Below are positions 1 through 6,951 of a stretch of 64,000 bases of DNA, in pieces. Source of the DNA: Flavicella sediminum (GTDB lineage: Bacteria > Bacteroidota > Bacteroidia > Flavobacteriales > Flavobacteriaceae); contig NZ_VDET01000008.1 in the NCBI RefSeq assembly GCF_006381105.1, forward strand, positions 248,001 to 312,000, written 5' to 3'. Every line of letters begins with the position of its first letter. Position 1 is the stretch's first letter. The position numbers were made by a program, and so were the translations under genes. Under the pieces are notes generated by a model. The model was given only the letters and a program-made list of their open reading frames with translations. It was not told where the DNA came from and made no database searches.

Positions 1-35
1 AGATTAAATAAGATAATATTAAGATGATAAATCTT

Positions 36-122
36 GGAGAGGTGCCGGAGTGGTCGATCGGGGCTCCCTGCTAAGGAGTTGTACCTTTACGGGTACCGGG
101 GGTTCGAATCCCTTCCTCTCCG
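36..122 (+). tRNA. tRNA-Ser (anticodon GCT)
   Basis: An 87-nt class II tRNA with a long variable arm. The acceptor stem GGAGAGG pairs with CCTCTCC, the anticodon loop carries GCT, and the T-arm GGTTCGAATCC is present. CCA is not encoded. It is the first of three closely spaced tRNA genes. Confidence 0.95.
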
Positions 123-147
123 CATTTATTTTCTTAAGCTATACTTT

Positions 148-222
148 CGGGGTGTAGCGTAGCCCGGTCATCGCGCCTCGTTTGGGACGAGGAGGTCGCA
201 GGTTCGAATCCTGCCACCCCGA
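148..222 (+). tRNA. tRNA-Pro (anticodon TGG)
   Basis: The acceptor stem CGGGGTG pairs with CACCCCG. The anticodon stem CCTCG/CGAGG encloses loop TTTGGGA with anticodon TGG. The T-arm GGTTCGAATCC is canonical. It lies 25 nt after tRNA-Ser, so they probably share a transcript. Confidence 0.95.
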
Positions 223-275
223 CAAATTAATCTGAAGACATAATAAAGCATTTGTAAACACTTGTGTTTATAAAT

Positions 276-349
276 GGGCGCATAGCTCAGCTGGATAGAG
301 CACCTCCCTTCTAAGGAGGCGGTCGAAGGTTCGAATCCTTCTGCGCTCA
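276..349 (+). tRNA. tRNA-Arg (anticodon TCT)
   Basis: Acceptor GGGCGCA pairs with TGCGCTC with one G-T pair. Anticodon stem CTCCC/GGAGG-type pairing encloses TCT, and the T-arm GGTTCGAATCC is present. It is the last tRNA of the cluster and is followed directly by a terminator. Confidence 0.95.
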
Positions 350-360
350 CAGATAAATAA

Positions 361-390
361 GCCTGATAAATTTTAATTTATCAGGCTTTT
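361..390 (+). terminator. Rho-independent terminator after the tRNA cluster
   Basis: A long hairpin (GCCTGATAAA with TTTATCAGGC) is followed by a T-rich stretch. It begins 12 nt after tRNA-Arg and closes the tRNA transcription unit. Confidence 0.9.
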
Positions 391-393
391 CTG

Positions 394-434
394 TTTTTAA
401 AAAGTTTCAAGCTCGCTTGTATACTTTTTAAAAA
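394..434. repeat. 12-bp perfect inverted repeat
   Basis: TTTTTAAAAAGT at 394-405 is matched by ACTTTTTAAAAA at 423-434 across a 17-nt spacer. It sits between the tRNA terminator and the tandem repeat that follows. No function can be assigned. Confidence 0.6.
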
Positions 435-436
435 TA

Positions 437-640
437 GAAAAGCCAAGCAGTTGTAAAACTGCCCCAGGCTCATTCTCAAAATGGAGCGCGCTAAGGATCT
501 GTAATCCTTGCGTATGTGTAAGTTGTATGTTTTTTTTGAGAGCAGAAAGCCAAGCAGTTGTAAAACTGTGCAAGGTGTGTTTTTATGACAGAGTGCATTA
601 GGTTCTACAATCCTTGTAGCTATCCTAATTATGTTGGTAT
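437..640. repeat. Diverged tandem duplication, two units of about 107 bp, gene-free
   Basis: AGCCAAGCAGTTGTAAAACTG occurs at about 441-461 and again at 548-568, 107 bp apart. After each copy the similarity continues through a segment containing TAATCCTTG or CAATCCTTG and ends in a T-run (532-537 and 632-637). Each copy can form a GCAGTT/AACTGC hairpin, and copy 1 also an AAGGAT/ATCCTT hairpin. No open reading frame, tRNA fold or known RNA family is recognised. The gene-free stretch 350-710 holds this repeat, the inverted repeat before it and the terminator. Confidence 0.6.
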
Positions 641-710
641 TTTTTTAAGAAAGGGGATTCATTTTAATTTTATTTCTATCTTGCCAATCCTAATTACTTA
701 ACCTGATTGC

Positions 711-1346
711 ATGCAAACCTATTTTGTTCGAAAAATTGAGAATACAGATTTAGCTATAAATGAAGATTTAAATTCGCCTAGTTGGGAGAAAGCAGATGTG
801 TTAACCGATTTTAAATCTCCTTGGGATGGTGAAGAAATTTGTAAAATTGAATTTTGTGCCCTACGTAATTCGGATACCTTTTATTTTCGTTTCAAGGTAC
901 ACGATTCAAAAGTCCATACAATAAAGACAGACAATTCGAATGCTAGTATTAACGACTCGGATCGGGTCGAATTGTTTTTTAGGTCAGATTGTAAAATGTC
1001 TCCTTATTATTGCCTAGAAATAGATCCCACTCCACGAATCATGGATTTTAAGGCATTGCCTGGTAAGCAATTCGATTTTGATTGGAAATGGCCGGTTGGC
1101 GCCTTAAGTGTGACTTCCGAAATTTCGAAAGATTATTTTATTGTAGGCGGGGCAATTAGTTTGGCTTCACTAACAGAACTTGGACTTTTGACTAACAATA
1201 GAATTGAAACTGGAATTTTCAGAGCAAAATACAAAGCGGATAGAAATGGGGAATTTGAGCCGACATGGATTACATGGGTAAATCCTAAGACAGAAAGTCC
1301 AAATTTTCATACAGCTACTTCTTTTGGTCTTTTAGAGCTAGAATAA
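711..1346 (+). CDS. CBM9-like carbohydrate-binding domain protein
   Basis: A 211-residue single-domain protein. An N-terminal segment (INEDLNSPSWEKAD) is followed by a beta-sandwich pattern with FYFRFKVHDSKVH, SDRVELFFRSD and YYCLEIDPTPRIMDFKA, typical of the CBM9-like fold used by Bacteroidota secreted or sugar-related proteins. No signal peptide is visible, so as drawn it would be cytoplasmic. It ends 2 nt from the convergent stop of the LacI-family gene. The ligand cannot be predicted. Its place beside a hexosamine operon fits a sugar-related role, but that is inference. Confidence 0.7.
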   Translation: MQTYFVRKIENTDLAINEDLNSPSWEKADVLTDFKSPWDGEEICKIEFCALRNSDTFYFRFKVHDSKVHTIKTDNSNASINDSDRVELFFRSDCKMSPYYCLEIDPTPRIMDFKALPGKQFDFDWKWPVGALSVTSEISKDYFIVGGAISLASLTELGLLTNNRIETGIFRAKYKADRNGEFEPTWITWVNPKTESPNFHTATSFGLLELE

Positions 1347-1348
1347 AG

Positions 1349-2395
1349 CTATTCTAAATATTCTTTATAGTTTTCAGAATTGATGATGTCAATTGGAAGT
1401 AACATAGCTTTTGGAATTTCTTTTCCAAAAAGTAAATGTTCTGCCAAGTTACTTAATCCTTGAAAGGCTTGCTTTTTTGGATTCTGATTGATTAAAAAAT
1501 CAATACTTCCTTGTTGTAGATAATCTATGTTTTTTTCAACTAAATCGTAGCCCACTATTTTGAGTTTTTTGTAGTTTTCTTTGTTAAATTTAGCCACAAT
1601 ATAAGTTTTAGAGGTGGTTACAAAAACTCCGTTAATATCGCTATTGCTATTGAAGTATTGCTGTAAGTGTGCTGCGTAGTTCGTGGCTTGTTCCTTGTTT
1701 ATACTAATGGTTGATACTTTGTAATGAGACTCTTTTTTTTCTTCAAAATACTTTTTAAACCCTTTTTCTTTTTCTTGCATATGGGTGGCGTTTTGTACCT
1801 GCTCGTCAATATGTACAATTAGCATATGTCCACTATTGGTTAGTGAATCCAATAATTTTGCTGCAATTCGTCCACTTTGAAATAAATCTTGACCAATGTA
1901 ATTTGAAAGGCTATTCTTATCAATCATATTATTGAAAGTAGAGATGATAATTTCCTTTTCTAAGCAGTTCTTTTTTACTTCTTGTGCTTCCTTATAAAAT
2001 AAAGGAGCCATTAACAATGCGTTCGGCTTAGTGCTAATGATTGAGTTTGCTTGATCTAAAAAAGAGCTTGGAGAGTTTGAATCGTATCTATGTTGTTCAA
2101 TAGCAATACCAAAAGCTTGGTAGTTGTTTTCTATTTCTTCAACAGCCGAAATACAGGGAGTCCAAAAAGAATCTTGAGTAGATTGCGGAAATAAAATACA
2201 GACTTTATAAACCTTATTGTTTTTTAAGCTTTTAGCTATTGGGTTGGGTTTGTATTCTATTTCTTCAAGTACCTTATTTACTTTTTTAAGTGCACTGTCA
2301 GATACTTTACCTCTTTTATGTAAAACTCTGTCAACGGTTCCTTTAGAGACACCTGCCAACTCTGCAATATCCTTAATAGTGTATTTTTTCATCAT
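1349..2395 (-). CDS. LacI-family transcriptional regulator of the hexosamine operon
   Basis: 348 residues from the chosen ATG. The N-terminal helix-turn-helix reads YTIKDIAELAGVSKGTVDRVLHK (shown in part), then a hinge (YKPNPIAKSLK) and a periplasmic-binding-protein type I sugar sensor. An upstream ATG at 2446 would add 17 residues, but they precede the conserved KKYTIKDIAELAG start, so 2395 (or 2392) is preferred. The recognition helix VDRV differs from the common VSRA. The gene diverges from the nucleotidyltransferase gene across three identical-type palindromes (2434-2492), so autoregulation and control of the hexosamine operon are likely. The effector is unknown, perhaps a hexosamine or its phosphate. 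Confidence 0.88.
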   Translation of the reverse strand: MMKKYTIKDIAELAGVSKGTVDRVLHKRGKVSDSALKKVNKVLEEIEYKPNPIAKSLKNNKVYKVCILFPQSTQDSFWTPCISAVEEIENNYQAFGIAIEQHRYDSNSPSSFLDQANSIISTKPNALLMAPLFYKEAQEVKKNCLEKEIIISTFNNMIDKNSLSNYIGQDLFQSGRIAAKLLDSLTNSGHMLIVHIDEQVQNATHMQEKEKGFKKYFEEKKESHYKVSTISINKEQATNYAAHLQQYFNSNSDINGVFVTTSKTYIVAKFNKENYKKLKIVGYDLVEKNIDYLQQGSIDFLINQNPKKQAFQGLSNLAEHLLFGKEIPKAMLLPIDIINSENYKEYLE

Positions 2396-2399
2396 GAAG

Positions 2400-2407
2400 C
2401 AAAGATA
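2400..2407 (-). promoter_or_regulatory. -7 box TATCTTTG of the LacI-family gene
   Basis: On the minus strand TATCTTTG matches the flavobacterial TAnnTTTG -7 consensus exactly. It lies only 4 nt upstream of the ATG at 2395, which would make the transcript leaderless or nearly so. No clear -33 TTG is visible. Confidence 0.5.
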
Positions 2408-2433
2408 AGTAAATAGTTTGGAAAAAATAATTA

Positions 2434-2492
2434 TGTTCTCGAGCACACTGTTTTAGTGTGCTCGAGAACATTTATAAGTGTGTTCGAGCACA
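2434..2492. promoter_or_regulatory. Triple LacI-type operator of the hexosamine operon
   Basis: Three 14-bp palindromes with a central CG: TGTTCTCGAGCACA (2434-2447), TGTGCTCGAGAACA (2457-2470) and TGTGTTCGAGCACA (2479-2492). Centres are 23 and 22 bp apart, about two helical turns, so three dimers would sit on one DNA face. The first two also form a 39-bp inverted repeat (2433-2471). A central CG palindrome is the usual LacI/GalR operator shape, and the adjacent lacI gene is the obvious candidate. Confidence 0.8.
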
Positions 2493-2531
2493 TTTTTATC
2501 TGTTTTGCTTTTTTTATCAAAATATTTCTTC

Positions 2532-2539
2532 TAGTTTTG
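2532..2539 (+). promoter_or_regulatory. -7 box TAGTTTTG of the hexosamine operon
   Basis: TAGTTTTG matches TAnnTTTG. A TTG at 2505-2507 is a possible -33 element with slightly long spacing (24 nt). The third operator ends 12 bp upstream of that TTG. The start codon is at 2615. Confidence 0.55.
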
Positions 2540-2614
2540 TGAAGTGTAAAGCAAGAATATGAATGTTAAATACTTGTTTTATAGCAACTAAAGTTAATTT
2601 TTAAAATTTTTAAA

Positions 2615-3526
2615 ATGATTGAAAAGAACAAACCAGCCTTAGTTATTTTGGCTGCCGGAATGGGAAGTAGGTATGGAGGGTTAAAACAGATGGATAGTTT
2701 TACGCCAGAAGGAGATACAATAATTGATTTTTCAATTTATGATGCTTTACAGGCTGGTTTTGGAAAATTCGTTTTTATTATTAGAAAGAGTTTTGAAAAA
2801 GAATTTAAAGAAATTTTCAATAAAAAACTGGAAGGAAAAGCTGAAGTAGCCTATGTATACCAAGAACTAGAAAATGTTCCTAAAGCCTATGTCAATCCTG
2901 ACAGAAAAAAACCTTGGGGTACAGGACATGCATTGTTGATGGCAAAAGATGCTATTTCTGAAAACTTCGCCATTATTAATGCAGATGATTTTTATGGAAG
3001 AGAAGCTTTTGAAGTAATGGCAGCTTCACTTGCTAAAAAAGAGCAAACCTCATATGATTTTAATATGATGGCTTATTTATTGAAAAACACGGTTTCGGAT
3101 CATGGATTTGTTTCTAGAGGTGAATGTCAGGTGGATAAGAATGGTTATTTAACTGACGTTACCGAACGCACGCATATAGAAAAAATCAATGGCGAACTAA
3201 AACGAAAAGATGGTAAAGGAAATTTTGTAGCTATTGATGAAGATACGATTGTATCGATGAATTTTTGGGGCTTTACTCCAAAATGTTTCGAGTTTGGAAC
3301 TGAATTATTTATGCAGTTTTTGGAAGAAGAAAAATCGAATTTAAAATCAGAATTTTTTATTCCTTCCGTAGTCAATGAAATTTTAAAATCAGGAAAAGCA
3401 ACCGTTGAAGTTTTAAAATCGAACGCAAAATGGTTTGGGGTAACCTACCAAGAAGACAAGCCGATTGTAAAGTCAGCTTTAAGTCAATTGAAAGAAGAAG
3501 CAGTGTACCCTAAAAATCTTTGGTAA
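2615..3526 (+). CDS. Sugar-1-phosphate nucleotidyltransferase
   Basis: 303 residues with the NTP_transferase signature LAAGMGSRYGGLKQM near residues 11-25 and a downstream metal or sugar region (NADDFYGREAFE). The C-terminal part, around SKAKWFGVTY-like sequence, is typical of Bacteroidota members of this family. It is the first gene of the operon, with a 1-nt gap to the NahK-like kinase. In the analogous bifidobacterial pathway a uridylyltransferase works between the hexosamine-1-kinase and the 4-epimerase, so a UTP (or UDP-hexosamine exchange) uridylyltransferase for GalNAc-1-P/GlcNAc-1-P is the likely role. Substrate assignment is by context only. Confidence 0.8.
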   Translation: MIEKNKPALVILAAGMGSRYGGLKQMDSFTPEGDTIIDFSIYDALQAGFGKFVFIIRKSFEKEFKEIFNKKLEGKAEVAYVYQELENVPKAYVNPDRKKPWGTGHALLMAKDAISENFAIINADDFYGREAFEVMAASLAKKEQTSYDFNMMAYLLKNTVSDHGFVSRGECQVDKNGYLTDVTERTHIEKINGELKRKDGKGNFVAIDEDTIVSMNFWGFTPKCFEFGTELFMQFLEEEKSNLKSEFFIPSVVNEILKSGKATVEVLKSNAKWFGVTYQEDKPIVKSALSQLKEEAVYPKNLW

Positions 3527-3527
3527 T

Positions 3528-4610
3528 ATGGAAACAGCACAATTAATTTCAGTTTTTTCGAAATTTGATGAGGCTTCAAATTTTAAGTCTTTCCAAGAGT
3601 TGGCTTCAGGCCACATCAACGATACTTATTTGATAGAAACCGTACAGCAGCCCAAATTTGTTTTGCAAAGAATCAATCATGGCGTTTTCAAAGATGTGCC
3701 TGGTTTAATTGAAAATAAAGTGAGCGTAAGTATACATATACAAGAAAAATTCAAAGCATTAGGTAAAGCTGGCGAAAAAAAAGAGGTGCTTCGATTTGTG
3801 AGAACTAAAGAGGGAAAATCGTATTACCAATCTGAAAATGGAGACTACTGGAACTTGATGCTTTTTATTGAAGATAGCGTCACTTTTGAAACAGTTCATG
3901 ATCCAGAAATAGCCTATGAGGGGGGAAAACTTTTCGGAGAGTTTTTGAATTTAACGGATGACTTTGATGCTTCAAAATTAACAGAAGTAATACCGAAATT
4001 TCACGATATGTCTTTTCGTTTTCAACAGTTTGATGCTGCGCTACTAAACGCTTCTTCGGATAGAGTAAAACAAGCCGAAACATTAATTTCAAAAGTAAAA
4101 GCCTTCAAAGAAGAAATGCACATTCTTCAGAATTTGAAAGACAATGGCGCTATAAAAATTAGGGTGACGCACAATGATACAAAAATTTCAAATGCTTTGT
4201 TTACTAAAGAGAATAAAGGCTTGTGTGTGATAGATACCGATACGATTATGCCAGGTATTGTACATTATGATTTTGGTGATGCTATTAGAACTATTTGCAA
4301 TTCAGCTGCTGAGGATGAGCAAAATTTAGAATTGGTAACTTTTAACGTAGCGTATTATAAGGCATATTTAAAAGGTTTTTTAGAAAAAACAGGAAGCGCT
4401 TTGTCTGCAATAGAATTAAGATACCTACCCCTTGGAGCAAAATCTATGATTTTTATTATGGCCATTCGTTTCCTTACCGATTTTTTAAACAACGATGTGT
4501 ATTATAAAACCAAGTATGAAAATCACAATTTAGTCCGAGCTAAAAATCAATTTAAATTGATTGCAAGTATGGAAGAACAAATGAATCAAATACAAGAAAA
4601 ACATGAGTAA
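3528..4610 (+). CDS. nahK: N-acetylhexosamine 1-kinase-like phosphotransferase
   Basis: 360 residues of the aminoglycoside phosphotransferase/choline kinase fold. The N-terminal nucleotide region (LASGHINDTYLIE and FVLQRINHGVF) is characteristic of NahK-type proteins. The catalytic loop VTHNDTKISNALF and the metal-binding VIDTDTIMPGIVHYDFGDAIR are intact. NahK phosphorylates GlcNAc/GalNAc at C1. Homologues are often mislabelled as mucin desulfatases. It overlaps the epimerase gene by 8 nt, indicating translational coupling. The neighbours (nucleotidyltransferase, GalE-like epimerase) strengthen the assignment. Confidence 0.85.
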   Translation: METAQLISVFSKFDEASNFKSFQELASGHINDTYLIETVQQPKFVLQRINHGVFKDVPGLIENKVSVSIHIQEKFKALGKAGEKKEVLRFVRTKEGKSYYQSENGDYWNLMLFIEDSVTFETVHDPEIAYEGGKLFGEFLNLTDDFDASKLTEVIPKFHDMSFRFQQFDAALLNASSDRVKQAETLISKVKAFKEEMHILQNLKDNGAIKIRVTHNDTKISNALFTKENKGLCVIDTDTIMPGIVHYDFGDAIRTICNSAAEDEQNLELVTFNVAYYKAYLKGFLEKTGSALSAIELRYLPLGAKSMIFIMAIRFLTDFLNNDVYYKTKYENHNLVRAKNQFKLIASMEEQMNQIQEKHE

Positions 4611-5529
4611 ATATATTATAACAGGTGGTGCAGGGTTTATAGGAAGTCATATTGCAGAACAACTGGTGAAATTAGGAAACGAAGTAGTTGTTTTGGATAG
4701 CTTAAGAACCGGGTTTCAAAAGAATTTAGCAGGACTAGATGTTTCTTTTGTAGAAGGAGATATTAGAGATGAAAATTTGGTAAAAGAAGTAATCCACAAA
4801 GCAGATGCTGTATTTCATTTAGCGGCATTGGTAAGTGTACCCGAATCTCTATTAAAAATGAAAGAATGTATTGATATCAATACCTTAGGAACATTAAATG
4901 TGTTAGAAGCAGCAAGAGCAAATACTGCTTGTAAAGTGGTGTTGTCTACATCTGCAGCAAATTATGGCGACAATCCTATTTTGCCAAAAGTGGAAAACAT
5001 GTTTCCTGAGCCTATGACTCCTTATGCAATTACTAAATTGGATGGCGAGTATTATTTAAGAATGTATCTGGATCAGTACAATTTACAAACCGCATCTTTA
5101 CGATATTTTAATGTATTCGGTCCTCGTCAAGATCCGAAGTCGGCCTATGCTGCGGCGGTTCCAATTTTCATTAATAAAGCCTTGCAAAATGAACCCATTA
5201 CCATTTATGGAGATGGCTCGCAAACTCGAGATTTTATTTATGTAAAGGATGTAGTTCGCGCAAATATATTGGCTTCTCAAATAGGAAATGAAACCTACAA
5301 TGTGGCTTTAGGACATAGCACATCGATATTGGAGTTGGCTGAAAAAATTAAAGAACTGACAAACTCTAAATCGGAGATTTTATTTTTGGATGAGAGACCC
5401 GGTGATATCAAGCATTCCAAAGCAAATACAACAAAATTTAATAAGCTTGGTTTTGAACCAATTTATTCCATTGATGAGGCTCTAGAAGAGACCATTGCAT
5501 TTTACCATAACGAACTAATTATTAATTAA
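4603..5529 (+). CDS. UDP-hexose(amine) 4-epimerase-like SDR
   Basis: 308 residues of the extended short-chain dehydrogenase family. It has the NAD-binding TGGAGFIGSHIAE at residues 7-19, FHLAALVSVPES, and the catalytic YAITK (Tyr-x-x-x-Lys). RYFNVFGPRQDP and DGSQTRDFIYVKDVV are typical of GalE/WbpP-like epimerases. In this operon the expected reaction is UDP-GalNAc to UDP-GlcNAc. A glucose/galactose epimerase of the same fold cannot be excluded. The 8-nt overlap with nahK supports a joint function. Confidence 0.82.
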   Translation: MSKYIITGGAGFIGSHIAEQLVKLGNEVVVLDSLRTGFQKNLAGLDVSFVEGDIRDENLVKEVIHKADAVFHLAALVSVPESLLKMKECIDINTLGTLNVLEAARANTACKVVLSTSAANYGDNPILPKVENMFPEPMTPYAITKLDGEYYLRMYLDQYNLQTASLRYFNVFGPRQDPKSAYAAAVPIFINKALQNEPITIYGDGSQTRDFIYVKDVVRANILASQIGNETYNVALGHSTSILELAEKIKELTNSKSEILFLDERPGDIKHSKANTTKFNKLGFEPIYSIDEALEETIAFYHNELIIN

Positions 5530-5539
5530 AAGTATTTTT

Positions 5540-6868
5540 ATGAGCACAACAGAAACTACGATTGCATCGAAAAGTAATTTGGTACCCATTGCAATTATTG
5601 CAGGTGTATTTTTTATTTTCGGATTTGTTACTTGGATCAATGGAGCTTTAATTCCTTTCATGAAAACAATAAATGAACTGACTGAAGCTCAATCTTATTT
5701 AGTTGCGTCAGCTTCTTATATATCTTTTGTATTGATGGCCTTGCCAGCGTCCTCTATCTTGTCTAAAATTGGGTATAAAAAAGGCATGTCTTTAGGGTTA
5801 CTTATTATGGCTATTGGTGCTTTGGTTTTTATTCCTGCGGCGGAAGCTAGGACTTATTGGGTGTTTTTAACAGGGATATTTATTCAAGGAATTGGAATGA
5901 CGCTTTTGCAAACAGCTGCCAATCCATACATTACCATTTTAGGGCCTATTGAAAGTGGTGCTAAAAGAATTGCCATTATGGGAATTGCAAATAAAACAGC
6001 TGGAGCTTTGGGTTCTTTAATATTTGGAGCTTTGTTGTTGTCGGGAATTGATGATGTAAAAGAAAAATTAACAAGGGTTTCTGTGGAAGAAAAAAAGGTG
6101 TTGTTAGACCAAATGGCAGATAGTGTATTTGTTCCCTATTTGGTGATGGCAGTTGTACTTGTTATTTTAGGTATATTGATTCGAAAGGCTCCTCTTCCTG
6201 AAGTGGAAGCAGTCGCTGAAGAAAAGACACCTGAAGGTGAAACAGCGAAAACGAGTATTTTTCAATTCCCACATTTGTGGTTAGGAGTACTTACATTATT
6301 TGTTTACGTGGGCGCTGAGGTTATTGCAGGAGATACCATTATTGCTTATGGAATTTCACTCGGTTTTGATGCTGAAGATGCAAAATTTTTCACCACATTA
6401 ACGCTATTAGCCATGGTGGTTACTTACGCTATTGGCGTGGTGCTCATTCCTAAATATTTAAAACAAGGAACGGCATTGGTGTACAGTGCTTTGCTAGGTT
6501 TGGTTTTTAGTGTTTGTATTTTAATGACCACAGGATTTACTTCTGTTTGTTTTGTGGCCGCTTTAGGAATTTCAAACGCCTTAGTGTGGCCGGCTGTTTG
6601 GCCACTTACCTTAGCAGGTTTGGGCAGGTTTACCAAGACGGGCTCCGCTTTACTAATTATGGCTATTTCTGGAGGGGCGATCATCCCACCATTATACGGA
6701 CGTTTAGTCGATGGCGAAAAAGGAGAGTTAATTGCTAAGGGTGTTGAAGAAACATTGGCAATCGCAAATGCTGCAACAAGTAGTTATTGGGTTTTGATAC
6801 CCTGCTATGCCATTATTTTATTTTTCGCCTTAAAAGGACATAAATTGAAAAGTTGGAGTAAAAAATAA
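5540..6868 (+). CDS. Sugar MFS transporter (NagP/FucP/GluP type)
   Basis: 442 residues, about 12 predicted membrane helices, major facilitator superfamily. GFVTWINGALIPFMK and TLLQTAANPYITILGP are signatures of the FucP/GluP/NagP sugar:H+ symporter subgroup. It starts 10 nt after the epimerase gene, in the same operon. With a hexosamine kinase upstream and NagB downstream, uptake of free N-acetylhexosamine (GalNAc or GlcNAc) across the inner membrane is the most economical role. Sugar specificity cannot be read from sequence. Confidence 0.88.
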   Translation: MSTTETTIASKSNLVPIAIIAGVFFIFGFVTWINGALIPFMKTINELTEAQSYLVASASYISFVLMALPASSILSKIGYKKGMSLGLLIMAIGALVFIPAAEARTYWVFLTGIFIQGIGMTLLQTAANPYITILGPIESGAKRIAIMGIANKTAGALGSLIFGALLLSGIDDVKEKLTRVSVEEKKVLLDQMADSVFVPYLVMAVVLVILGILIRKAPLPEVEAVAEEKTPEGETAKTSIFQFPHLWLGVLTLFVYVGAEVIAGDTIIAYGISLGFDAEDAKFFTTLTLLAMVVTYAIGVVLIPKYLKQGTALVYSALLGLVFSVCILMTTGFTSVCFVAALGISNALVWPAVWPLTLAGLGRFTKTGSALLIMAISGGAIIPPLYGRLVDGEKGELIAKGVEETLAIANAATSSYWVLIPCYAIILFFALKGHKLKSWSKK

Positions 6869-6951
6869 GAATAGATAATAATGCTGTTAGCTGGTTGTGT
6901 TTAGCTTATTTGAACGAAACACCAAAAGCAAATAGCCAAAAACTAAAAAAA

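Noticed and set aside
168-350. Open frame on the minus strand opposite tRNA-Pro and tRNA-Arg
   Set aside because: Its residues (GFEPSTA, GGRIRTCDLLV) are the usual false translation of tRNA T-arms; the tRNAs explain the sequence.
437-640. Possible degenerate tRNA genes in the tandem repeat
   Set aside because: The GTTGTAAAACTG and GATCTGTAATCC hairpins look like anticodon arms, but loop sizes are wrong and no acceptor stem or T-arm is present.
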